A DNA stretch of 10,064 nucleotides from the NCBI GenBank assembly GCA_024639035.1, contig JAHEJE010000080.1, positions 1-10,064 on the forward strand, read 5' to 3'. Below, in pieces: positions 1 to 7,032 of this stretch (position 1 is its first letter; the number at the start of each line of letters is the position of its first letter). This DNA comes from Alphaproteobacteria bacterium (lineage in GTDB: Bacteria > Pseudomonadota > Alphaproteobacteria > Rhizobiales > Aestuariivirgaceae). The notes beneath the pieces are model-generated. The model saw nothing but the letters and a program-made list of their open reading frames with translations, had not been told where the DNA came from and made no database searches. Position numbers and translations under genes: made by a program.

Positions 1-56
1 AACAGCGTGCCGTTGAGCTGGTCGACCATGAGGATGAGAATGTTCGGCTGGTTCAT
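1..56 (-). CDS. betC: Choline-sulfatase-like sulfatase, N-terminal fragment (cut by window edge)
   Basis: Only the first 18 codons are present; the rest lies beyond the left edge. They read MNQPNILILMVDQLNGTL. This is the typical opening of alkaline-phosphatase-superfamily sulfatases: a hydrophobic first beta strand followed by the Asp that is a metal ligand. The 'ILILMVDQLNGTLF' form is what I know from rhizobial choline-sulfatase BetC, which hydrolyses choline-O-sulfate to choline and sulfate and so feeds glycine betaine synthesis. The ATG is at 54-56, with GGAG on the minus strand at 66-69 about 9 nt upstream, which supports the start. The Lrp/AsnC gene ends 46 nt upstream on the same strand, so the two could be co-transcribed. 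Another sulfatase subfamily cannot be excluded because the catalytic Cys/Ser motif is off-window. Confidence 0.7.
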   Translation of the reverse strand, partial: MNQPNILILMVDQLNGTL

Positions 57-102
57 CGTGCTGGGCTCCGATTGGCGCGCGTCAACAGTCGTTGGGCCGG
101 CG

Positions 103-555
103 CTAGACGCTTGTCAAGAGCAGGCTGGTCTCGCTGTTGGCGATGCCGTCGGTCATGCGCACATCGCGCAGCACGCGATCGAAGGTGGCGAGGTCGGCAA
201 CGCCGATCTCGGCCACCAGATCCCACTTGCCGTTGGTGGTGTGCAGGGTCCGCAGTTCGGGCAGGCCGCGCAGGGCGCGAATGACCCGCATGGTCGATTT
301 TCCGGTGACCTCGATCATCATGATGGCGCGGATCGTCCCGTCCTCGTAGTCTTGCCGCACCCTTGCGGAGAAGCCCAACAGAACGCCGGCCTGCAGCAGG
401 CGGTCCAGGCGATTTTGTACCGTGCCGCGGGTGACGCCGAGCAGGTCGGACAGCTTGGAGATCGAGGCCCGGCCGTCGGCGCGCAATATCGATATCAGCT
501 GGTTGTCGAGTTCGTCGCAGACATGAGCGGTGTCTGTCGCGGGGCGTCTTGCCAT
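103..555 (-). CDS. Lrp/AsnC family transcriptional regulator
   Basis: A 150-aa protein of normal Lrp/AsnC length. Residues about 13-60 form the winged helix-turn-helix, starting 'CDELDNQLISILRADGRAS' and continuing with the recognition segment 'LLGVTRGTVQNRLDRL'. Residues about 65-150 are the RAM/ligand-binding domain, with 'GKWDLVAEIGV' near 109 and the terminal strand 'SETSLLLTSV'. Such proteins bind palindromic sites as dimers or octamers and sense amino acids. It is divergent from ornithine cyclodeaminase across about 130 nt of AT-rich DNA holding palindromes, so autoregulation and control of ocd by ornithine or arginine is the likely role (inference). Start choice: I use ATG at 553-555. 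An in-frame TTG at 568-570 would add five residues (M-I-E-P-V). Neither has a good Shine-Dalgarno sequence, so the start is uncertain. The stop is TAG at 103-105. Confidence 0.88.
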   Translation of the reverse strand: MARRPATDTAHVCDELDNQLISILRADGRASISKLSDLLGVTRGTVQNRLDRLLQAGVLLGFSARVRQDYEDGTIRAIMMIEVTGKSTMRVIRALRGLPELRTLHTTNGKWDLVAEIGVADLATFDRVLRDVRMTDGIANSETSLLLTSV

Positions 556-592
556 GACGGGTTCAATCAAATTGCGTGATGATATGAAGCAT

Positions 593-606
593 TATGATTT
601 ATCATA
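593..606. promoter_or_regulatory. Inverted repeat TATGAT-TT-ATCATA in the lrp/ocd divergent control region
   Basis: A 14-bp sequence with 6-bp perfect arms around a TT spacer. It sits in the AT-rich stretch between the divergent Lrp/AsnC and ocd start codons. Lrp/AsnC proteins bind degenerate AT-centred palindromes of about this size, so this is a plausible operator for the neighbouring regulator. The repeat is seen directly; its function is inferred. No convincing -35/-10 pair could be assigned for either gene. Confidence 0.45.
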
Positions 607-614
607 GTACATAA

Positions 615-624
615 TTTACGTAAA
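615..624. promoter_or_regulatory. Perfect palindrome TTTACGTAAA in the lrp/ocd control region
   Basis: A perfect 10-bp palindrome whose centre lies about 20 bp (two helical turns) from the centre of the inverted repeat at 593-606. Helically phased sites fit cooperative binding by an oligomeric Lrp-type regulator. The palindrome is fact; the operator role is inference, and short AT-rich palindromes can occur by chance. Confidence 0.35.
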
Positions 625-691
625 AAATCCGTTTTCTTTGCGATTTGCCTTGTCCATACTGCGGCAACCAACGTTGTAAGGAGGCATGATA

Positions 692-1747
692 ATGCCGGTT
701 CCCGCTCCATCCGACCTGGCATTCGTGCCTTTCGTCAGTGTCGACCACATGATGCAACTGGTGCATCACATCGGCATCGACGACATGATGATCGGCCTGG
801 CCGAATACATCGAGTCCGATTTTCGCCGCTGGGAATCGTTCGACAAGACACCGCGTGTGGCCTCGCATTCCAAGGAGGGCGTCATCGAACTGATGCCAAC
901 GTCAGATGGCGAGGTCTACGGCTTCAAGTATGTCAACGGCCACCCCAAGAACACCAAGGAGGGATTGCAGACGGTGACGGCATTCGGCCTGCTGGCGGAT
1001 GTCTATACCGGCTACCCGGTGCTGCTGTCCGAAATGACGGTGCTGACGGCGCTGCGCACGGCTGCAACCTCGGCGATGGTGGCAAAGCATCTGGCGCCAA
1101 AGGGCGGGCGGACGATGGCGATGATCGGCAACGGCGCCCAGTCGGAGTTTCAGGCAACGGCGATGCGGGCGGTCTGCGGCATCGACCGGCTGCGGCTCTA
1201 TGACAATGACCAGCAGGCAACGAAGAAGACGATCCGCAACCTGGAAGACCGGGGATTCCACCTCACGGCCTGCAGCACGGCGGAGGAGGCAATCGAGGGC
1301 GCACAGGTGATCACGACCTGCACGGCCGACAAACAATATGCAACGATCCTCAGCGACAACATGGTCGGGGCAGGGGTGCATATCAACGCCATCGGCGGCG
1401 ATTGCCCGGGCAAGACCGAATTGGCCAAGGGCATTCTGCAACGCTCTGATGTGTTCGTGGAGTATCCGCCGCAAACCCGCATCGAAGGTGAGATCCAGCA
1501 GATGCCGGAAGATTTTGCGATCACCGAGATGTGGCAGGTTATCACCGGCCAGGCGCCGGGGCGGACCAGCGCCGATCAGATCACTCTGTTCGACGGCGTC
1601 GGCTTTGCGATCGAGGACCACTCGGCATTGCGCTACGTGCGCGACCAGTTGGAGGGCACGGACCTTTATCAGCGCTTGGACATGCTGGCCGATCCCGACG
1701 ACCCGCGCGACCTGTTCGGCATGCTGTTGCGGGCAAAGGGCGAATAA
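692..1747 (+). CDS. ocd: Ornithine cyclodeaminase
   Basis: A 351-aa NAD-dependent cytosolic enzyme converting L-ornithine to L-proline plus ammonia (EC 4.3.1.12). It matches the Pseudomonas putida/Agrobacterium type throughout. Residues 74-85 hold 'EVYGFKYVNGHP' with the substrate-binding Lys79. Residues 118-134 hold 'LTALRTAATSAMVAKHL'. The Rossmann fold has 'IGNGAQSEFQ' at 145-154. Residues 230-243 hold 'HINAIGGDCPGKTE', whose Asp237 corresponds to the catalytic Asp of true OCD. Together with the 'VEYPPQTRIEGEIQQMP' stretch, these separate it from mu-crystallin and alanine dehydrogenase relatives. Start: ATG at 692 lies 7 nt after AGGAGG (679-684); the in-frame ATG at 686 is only 1 nt from it and is too close. 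It is divergent from an Lrp/AsnC regulator, its probable controller. It ends 4 nt from the stop codon of the convergent C45-type gene. Confidence 0.95.
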   Translation: MPVPAPSDLAFVPFVSVDHMMQLVHHIGIDDMMIGLAEYIESDFRRWESFDKTPRVASHSKEGVIELMPTSDGEVYGFKYVNGHPKNTKEGLQTVTAFGLLADVYTGYPVLLSEMTVLTALRTAATSAMVAKHLAPKGGRTMAMIGNGAQSEFQATAMRAVCGIDRLRLYDNDQQATKKTIRNLEDRGFHLTACSTAEEAIEGAQVITTCTADKQYATILSDNMVGAGVHINAIGGDCPGKTELAKGILQRSDVFVEYPPQTRIEGEIQQMPEDFAITEMWQVITGQAPGRTSADQITLFDGVGFAIEDHSALRYVRDQLEGTDLYQRLDMLADPDDPRDLFGMLLRAKGE

Positions 1748-1751
1748 CGGA

Positions 1752-2738
1752 TCAGCCGGGCACGGCCGCTGCTGCTTTGGGCAGGTGAACCCGCCGTTGC
1801 GACTGTGTGAAGTCGTTCAGGGAAAACTGCCAGTTGGTTCCCGGCCAGCGGATTTCAAGCTCTCCGGAGCGGGGCTTGTAGACGGCGGTGTAGAGCGTGC
1901 CGAAACCGTGTTCGTAGGCTGTCGAATGGAGCGGCGGTTTGAGGAATGCGCCGATGAACTTGTCCAGTGGATCGACGTGCAGGGTCAGGCGTTGCAACAG
2001 GAAGCGCTCGCGTTCGACGGTGGCGGTGAACCGGGCGTGGCTGACCCACTCGACGGTTTCCTGGTGGTTGGTGGCAACGGCTGCATGGGTCAGTGCGGTC
2101 GGCCGGTCCGGCGCCATCATCGCGGTCACAAACTTGCGTTTGGCGTCCAGAACCGTGATGTTATAGCTCATGTGCGACGGCACACGGGCCAGCACCTCAG
2201 CGGCCTGTTCGGTGGTTTCGCAGGTCTGCAGCACATAGCGCAGAATGAGCGGGACGCCGAAACCGTCGCCGACGATCCGGCGCCCGCCGAAGGTCAGCGA
2301 TACGGCAAGTCCGGCATCATTGACGCCATCGACCAGGCCCCATAGACCGTCGCTGGTTCCCATCACCCGGCGGCCCTGCCAGGCGGTGTGCAGGATCAGG
2401 CTGTCGAAGGCATCGGGGCTGTAGTCGTAGTTGCGCACCAGAACCGGTTCGGCGCCCGGCCAGATGGCCTGCGAGCAGCCCGACAAATAGGCCGGCGGTC
2501 CGTAAAAGCTCAAGAACCGGGCGGCCGCATCGCCGCTGCCGGCCAAATCGCAGAGCCGGTCGAAAATCGGCACAATTTCCGGCATGTGCTCGCACAGAGC
2601 CTGCCGGCTTTCAAGAAATGTCGGACGCGCCTCGGCGCCATCCCGCAACCACCACTTCTTGTAATGCGGCCAATACTCGGCAAACAGCCGGGCCCATTTC
2701 GGACCCGGCTCAGCCTCGGATATGGCGCGCCACAACAC
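1752..2738 (-). CDS. C45-family Ntn hydrolase (acyl-CoA:6-aminopenicillanate acyltransferase-like)
   Basis: A 328-aa protein resembling the C45/AAT branch of N-terminal-nucleophile hydrolases, which cleave or transfer amide-linked acyl groups after self-processing. The expected nucleophile is Cys88 in 'YLSGCSQAIW'; family members autocleave just before this Cys, so residues 1-87 would be the propeptide. Downstream hallmarks are 'LVRNYDY' (100-106), 'GLVDGVNDAGLAVSLTFGG' (134-152), 'SYNITVLD' (191-198) and 'AVATNHQ' (220-226). No signal peptide is seen, so it is probably cytoplasmic. Start: GTG at 2736-2738 with AGGAAGA (2746-2752, minus strand) 7 nt upstream, the first A of which is the site's downstream end. 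It is the last gene of the four-gene operon, 12 nt after the ATP-grasp gene. Substrate unknown; an amide made within this operon is a reasonable guess. Confidence 0.83.
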   Translation of the reverse strand: MLWRAISEAEPGPKWARLFAEYWPHYKKWWLRDGAEARPTFLESRQALCEHMPEIVPIFDRLCDLAGSGDAAARFLSFYGPPAYLSGCSQAIWPGAEPVLVRNYDYSPDAFDSLILHTAWQGRRVMGTSDGLWGLVDGVNDAGLAVSLTFGGRRIVGDGFGVPLILRYVLQTCETTEQAAEVLARVPSHMSYNITVLDAKRKFVTAMMAPDRPTALTHAAVATNHQETVEWVSHARFTATVERERFLLQRLTLHVDPLDKFIGAFLKPPLHSTAYEHGFGTLYTAVYKPRSGELEIRWPGTNWQFSLNDFTQSQRRVHLPKAAAAVPG

Positions 2739-2750
2739 TAGCTCGTCTTC

Positions 2751-4202
2751 CTACATGATCTTGAAGGCCGGCTCGGCAACCACTTCGGCGCTTGGCAGCG
2801 GCCGGGCGGTGAAGCCGGACTTGATGCCGTGAATCCACTTCTTGGCCCGCGCATTGAGCTGAAAATTTGACGTCATCGAGCGCCCGCGGGTGACCAGGAT
2901 GCCGAGGTCGGCACCTTCATAGCGGAAGTCGCCCGGCTTGAGAATGCGCAGGAAGAAGGCTTCGTTCTCACTCTCAACAGCGCGGCGGTGATAGTCGAAC
3001 CGGTCGTAGACCACGCTGCCGTCGGTGAGCATCTTGTAGATGCCGGTCTCCGGTGCATGGGTGACGATATCGACACTGTCGTCGGTGTGCTTGATGACCA
3101 TCTGCGACCAGTCGTCAATCATGTCGTGGTCGGCCCAGCGGGCGTTCAGTTCATCGACGTCAAGCTTGAATTTCTTCTTTGAGAACTCGAGCAGATGGAA
3201 CAGGAACAAGGGGGCGTCGGCATGGGCGAAGGCGGCGTGGTTGGTCATCGACGAAGCACCGGTGATGCGCGGATTGAGTTCGCCGAGCCAGATGTCGCCA
3301 GACTTCTTCTCGACCAGGAAGTCCAGCTCAAAGTAACCCCGGTAGCCTTCCTTGCGCAGTTGTTCGCCGAACTTGAAGGTCAATTCGCGGGCCCGCTCGC
3401 GCGTCTTGGGCGGAAAGGCGGTGGCGAAAATCTCGTTGCCGCACCAGCCGCCGCGATAGGGGGTCAGCTCCTTGAAGCCGACAAGCTCGGTCATCAGCGG
3501 GCCGACGATGGTGCCTTGCGACGTCGCGCAGGCCTCGATGGCCGAACCGCGGCAATCGATCCGCTTCATGATCTTGATCTCACCCTCGCCAATGATCTCG
3601 TGCTCGTGCTTGCGGAAGTCGGCCTCGGATTTGATGAAGAAGGTGGTGTGGCCGGAATCGCCGAAGGCCGATTGCAGGACGAGATCGTGGCCGATGCCGG
3701 CTTTCTCGCACACGCTGCGCAACTGGTCGTAATCCGTGACCTCACTGAGCGCGTTGGGTACCGACGGCACGCCGGCCTTGTCGCCGATGCGCACGGTTTC
3801 GATCTTGTTGTCGCACTGGGTGCGCAGCTTTGCCTTGGGAAACCAAAGCTCGCCGCCGAGTTCCTTGACCAGCCGTTCGGTCTCTTCATCGAACATCAGG
3901 AACACGAACTTCGGCTTGCCGCCGCGGCGCTTGATCAGGTCGATCACTTCCTTGTGCTGCAGCAGGTAATTGTTGATGTCCTCGATGGACTGGAACTCCG
4001 CGTGCGGTGCTTCGGTGGGGGTAAAGACGTTGGGATGCCGGCCGTCGTAACAATCGATGTAACAGATGTACTTGAAGTTCTTCACCCATTCATCGAGGCC
4101 CAGCAGATTGAAATTCGTCGCCGAGACGAAATACACCGGCTCTTCGTTGCGGTGAAAATATCGGCGAATCTCGGAGATGTTGTTGAGAACTTTCTTCGGC
4201 AT
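2751..4202 (-). CDS. ATP-grasp domain protein, probable carboxylate-amine ligase
   Basis: A 483-aa protein with an ATP-grasp core. Residues 1-125 look like the pre-ATP-grasp domain. At 126-150 is 'LRTQCDNKIETVRIGDKAGV', the usual entry to the nucleotide-binding lobe ('K...K..a...Gvp'). At 174-188 'LVLQSAFGDSGHTTF' resembles the flexible glycine-rich loop over ATP. At 290-312 are 'YFELDFLV' and 'WLGELNPRITG', where Asp294, Glu308 and Asn310 match the metal/ATP ligands. About 150 residues follow the core, with no recognised domain. Family members activate a carboxylate as acyl phosphate and join it to an amine or thiol; some databases label similar proteins 'biotin carboxylase', but no biotin-enzyme context is present. 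Start: ATG at 4200-4202, with AAAAGGAG at 4209-4216 (minus strand) 6 nt upstream, directly after the decarboxylase stop codon. Substrate not identifiable. Confidence 0.85.
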   Translation of the reverse strand: MPKKVLNNISEIRRYFHRNEEPVYFVSATNFNLLGLDEWVKNFKYICYIDCYDGRHPNVFTPTEAPHAEFQSIEDINNYLLQHKEVIDLIKRRGGKPKFVFLMFDEETERLVKELGGELWFPKAKLRTQCDNKIETVRIGDKAGVPSVPNALSEVTDYDQLRSVCEKAGIGHDLVLQSAFGDSGHTTFFIKSEADFRKHEHEIIGEGEIKIMKRIDCRGSAIEACATSQGTIVGPLMTELVGFKELTPYRGGWCGNEIFATAFPPKTRERARELTFKFGEQLRKEGYRGYFELDFLVEKKSGDIWLGELNPRITGASSMTNHAAFAHADAPLFLFHLLEFSKKKFKLDVDELNARWADHDMIDDWSQMVIKHTDDSVDIVTHAPETGIYKMLTDGSVVYDRFDYHRRAVESENEAFFLRILKPGDFRYEGADLGILVTRGRSMTSNFQLNARAKKWIHGIKSGFTARPLPSAEVVAEPAFKIM

Positions 4203-4216
4203 GCCTGGCTCCTTTT

Positions 4217-6946
4217 CTAACGCGATTTGCGGGCGGCGCTGTGACGCTTCAGCGCTTCGTCGGTGAATATCCTCAGGCCCAGATCAGGCCGGTAACCGTG
4301 AATTTCGTTGACGTCGAGCGCCCGCATGAAGGCAAGAATTTCGCTCGATATGACCTGGCCGGGAACCAGGATGGGAAAACCCGGCGGGTAGGGAATGATG
4401 AACGAAGCCGACACCAGTTCCAGGCCTTCGGCTTCCAGGTCGGCGGGCATGCTGTCGAGCTGAACATAGTCGCAATCGTTTTCTTCGTAGCTCAGGAAGA
4501 ACGCCTCGCGAATGTCGCCCTCCGCGGTGTCGCCGTCTGATCTGAAGGCGTCGTGGAAGCGGCTGAAGTCGGGCAGCGGCGGCACGTCGACCATCAGGTT
4601 CTTGACCCGGTGCTCAAAGCCCAGGCGCTCCATTCGGGAGGCATCGTCGAGGCGCTCGTCAAGCTCCTGGGCAATCTTCACGAGGACCTCGATCAGATAG
4701 GCAACGGAGGATCGCGTGGTGCCGATGTTGGTCATGAACAGAACGGTATTGCGCGACGTCTTGTTGATCTGGATGCCGTATTTGTCCATCAGGATCTTCG
4801 TCTTGAAGGTATCGCCGTCCCACCCGGTGCTGCCGACCACGAGGGTGATGCGGGTGGCGTCGAGAACGAATTCATCGCGGGCCCAGCATTCCCAGATGTC
4901 GTTCCAGCCCTGCTCTGAATCGTAGTAGGATTCGATGCCGCTCTCGCGATGTTGAGCCGGGATCATGTCGCCGGCGGTCAGGACCTTGAAGTACTTGCCC
5001 AGCAGAGGATGGGTCGCAATGGCGCGGCGCAACGACATGGCGGCCTCGACCTGGCGCTGCACAAACTCAAACCCTTCCAACTCGACCTGCCGGCGCCCGA
5101 CGTCGAGGCTGGCAATGATCTGGTAGTTGGGCGATGTCGAGGTGTGGGTCATATAGGCTTCGAGGAACGACTGCTCGACTTCTCCCTTGAAGTCCTGGTC
5201 GTTGACATGGATCATCGAGCCCTGGCGCAACGAGGTGAGCGTCTTGTGTGTCGACTGGGTAGCGTACACACGGACCCGCGCAGTCGGCGGCGGGATCAGC
5301 CGCGTTTTCAGAAGGGTTGCATCGTCGGCGTTTTCAAGTTTGGCGGTCTGTTTGGCATAAGCCTTCGCATGGCCAGCGCTCTTCAGCCGCTCGCGCAGGG
5401 CGTTGGCGACGTTCATCGCGGTGCGCTGGCGATAGGTCGGTCCGAACCTGGCAAACGCGAACCAGGCCTCGTCCCACAGGAACACCAGATCCGGCTTGAT
5501 GGCCAGGCATTCCTCCATCACCCGCTCGACGTTGTAGACAATGCCGTCGAAAGTGCAGTTGGTGAGCAGCAGCATGCGCACGCGGTCGAGCTTTCCGGCG
5601 GCCTTGAGCTGGAGCAGCTTTTCCTTGATCTCCCGGATCGGAACGGCGCCGTACATCGAATACTCATTGAGCGGGTAGCTCTCCAGGTAGAGCACCTGGG
5701 CGCCGGCGAGCACCATGCCGTAGTGATGCGATTTGTGGCAATCGCGGTCGACGAGAACGATATCGCCCGGACTGACCAGAGCCTGCACCACGATCTTGTT
5801 GCAGGTCGATGTGCCGTTGGTGGCAAAGAACGTCTGCTTGGAGCCGAATGCGCGTGCCGCCAGTTCCTGGGCTTCCTTGATCGGGCCGTGCGGTTCGAGA
5901 AGGCTATCCAGCCCACCTGATGTCGCCGAAGTTTCGGCCAGGAAGATGTTGGGGCCGTAGAAGGCGCCCATGTCCTGGATCCAGTGCGAGCGCGAAATCG
6001 ACTTGCCGCGGCTGATCGGCATGGCGTGGAAAACGCCGGTCGGCTGCTTGGAATACTCCTTGAGCGCGGTGAAGAACGGGGTCTTGTACCTGGCCTGGAC
6101 ACCGCGCAAGATGTTGAGGTGGAGTTCCTGGAAGTCCTCCTGATTGTAGAACACCCGGCGGCACAGGCCGAGATTGAGCCCGGCGACGGCCTCGACCGAA
6201 CGGTCGGTGATCAAGAAGGTGTCCAGCTCCGGCCTGACTTTGGCGATCAGCCGGCACAGCTCGGTCGAATAGTTTTCCGACGGCAGGGTCTCAAGCTCAT
6301 GCGTATCTCCGGCGCGGGCCAGAAAACGGGTCAGGATCGGTAACTCGTTCTGCGACTTCAGCGTCAGGCCGGGACGCACCACAATCGCCTGGATGTTGTG
6401 GTTGAACAGGATCGCGATCAGGGCGTCCTCGACACTGGGCACGACCAGCGGCTCGTAAACGAACTGGTCTTCGCTGCGCCGCATGCGGTGGATCGAGTTG
6501 CGCAGCCAACGCTCCTGGTGCTCGGTGATGCTGTCGACGAAAAGGATTTCGAAATAGGGCTTGCTGAGGGCACGCGCTTCCGGCGACAGCATGGCTTCGT
6601 CCTCAAGCTCGTCGGTTTCGGTATCGTCGCGCTCCAGGGGGATGCTGCGGCGGCGATAGGCGCCCGATGTCAGGGCGCGCAGAATGCGCCGCACCGCAAA
6701 GGCGAGGTCTTCATATTTGTGATGGGCAAACTCGCGCCGCAGGTGGTCGAAGGCCGCGGTGCCGGGAAATGCCCAATAGGCTTCGATGGGGGCAAGCGCT
6801 TCGAACAGCTGTTCGGCTTCGGAGCGCAGTTTTACGATCTTCTTTTCGCCGGTGGTACGGGTCAGCGCGTCAGTGGCTTCACGCAGCAGGCTCCAGCGGT
6901 CGGCACGCAGCTGGATTGCGCTGTAATAGTCGCTCATGGATCGCAT
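4217..6946 (-). CDS. PLP-dependent Orn/Lys/Arg-type decarboxylase, enlarged
   Basis: A 909-aa fold-type I decarboxylase related to the bacterial arginine/lysine/ornithine enzymes, which release CO2 to give agmatine, cadaverine or putrescine. Residues ~130-260 resemble the receiver-like wing domain. The PLP domain has 'FFATNGTSTCNK' (373-384), 'HKSHHYG' (404-410), 'DEAW' (492-495, Asp492 contacting the PLP ring) and 'QSTHKTL' (564-570) with Lys568 as the Schiff-base lysine. The C-terminal domain has 'YPPGFPILVPGQ' (853-864), where relatives usually have PGE. It is about 150-200 residues longer than AdiA/LdcI. The extra length is an N-terminal segment of ~130 residues with an acidic stretch near 107-119, and a charged insertion of ~40 residues (about 507-550) between Asp492 and Lys568. 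Start: ATG at 6944-6946 with GGGAG at 6957-6961 (minus strand), 10 nt away; the ATG at 6937 has no such site. Substrate cannot be chosen among Orn, Lys and Arg. Confidence 0.93.
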   Translation of the reverse strand: MRSMSDYYSAIQLRADRWSLLREATDALTRTTGEKKIVKLRSEAEQLFEALAPIEAYWAFPGTAAFDHLRREFAHHKYEDLAFAVRRILRALTSGAYRRRSIPLERDDTETDELEDEAMLSPEARALSKPYFEILFVDSITEHQERWLRNSIHRMRRSEDQFVYEPLVVPSVEDALIAILFNHNIQAIVVRPGLTLKSQNELPILTRFLARAGDTHELETLPSENYSTELCRLIAKVRPELDTFLITDRSVEAVAGLNLGLCRRVFYNQEDFQELHLNILRGVQARYKTPFFTALKEYSKQPTGVFHAMPISRGKSISRSHWIQDMGAFYGPNIFLAETSATSGGLDSLLEPHGPIKEAQELAARAFGSKQTFFATNGTSTCNKIVVQALVSPGDIVLVDRDCHKSHHYGMVLAGAQVLYLESYPLNEYSMYGAVPIREIKEKLLQLKAAGKLDRVRMLLLTNCTFDGIVYNVERVMEECLAIKPDLVFLWDEAWFAFARFGPTYRQRTAMNVANALRERLKSAGHAKAYAKQTAKLENADDATLLKTRLIPPPTARVRVYATQSTHKTLTSLRQGSMIHVNDQDFKGEVEQSFLEAYMTHTSTSPNYQIIASLDVGRRQVELEGFEFVQRQVEAAMSLRRAIATHPLLGKYFKVLTAGDMIPAQHRESGIESYYDSEQGWNDIWECWARDEFVLDATRITLVVGSTGWDGDTFKTKILMDKYGIQINKTSRNTVLFMTNIGTTRSSVAYLIEVLVKIAQELDERLDDASRMERLGFEHRVKNLMVDVPPLPDFSRFHDAFRSDGDTAEGDIREAFFLSYEENDCDYVQLDSMPADLEAEGLELVSASFIIPYPPGFPILVPGQVISSEILAFMRALDVNEIHGYRPDLGLRIFTDEALKRHSAARKSR

Positions 6947-6965
6947 GGCCGATTTTCTCCCTTGA

Positions 6966-7032
6966 CTAGTCCTCGGCTGCTGCGGGGCCTGCGATGCCGG
7001 TCTTGGTGCCGACTGTCAAATCTACAACCCGT
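6966..7032 (-). other. Possible frameshifted C-terminal extension of the carbon-nitrogen hydrolase
   Basis: Just past the hydrolase stop, the frame one base on reads 'VVDLTVGTKTGIAGPAAAED' then TAG (6966-6968). Its codons are GC-ending and like those of the neighbours (GTC GGC ACC AAG ACC GGC ATC). The TAG would lie 19 nt before the decarboxylase ATG, matching the tight 12-14 nt spacing of the other operon joints. One base too many in the A4 run (plus-strand T4 at 7047-7050) would join the frames. Alternatives are a true 86-nt spacer with chance coding look, or programmed +1 slippage. Tentative. Confidence 0.35.

Noticed and set aside
7..579. Plus-strand open frame (190 codons) over the Lrp/AsnC gene
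   Set aside because: The minus strand encodes a complete helix-turn-helix plus RAM-domain protein; the plus-strand product resembles nothing known.
902..1621. Minus-strand open frame (239 codons) opposite ocd
   Set aside because: Covered by the strongly recognised ornithine cyclodeaminase; the product is low-complexity and unlike any family.
3195..4220. Long plus-strand open frame (341 codons) opposite the ATP-grasp gene
   Set aside because: Antisense shadow created by GC-rich codon bias; the minus strand carries a clear family match with a good ribosome binding site.
4949..5920. Long plus-strand open frame (323 codons) inside the decarboxylase gene
   Set aside because: It is antisense to conserved decarboxylase motifs including the PLP-binding region; its product has no recognisable domain and no ribosome binding site was seen.
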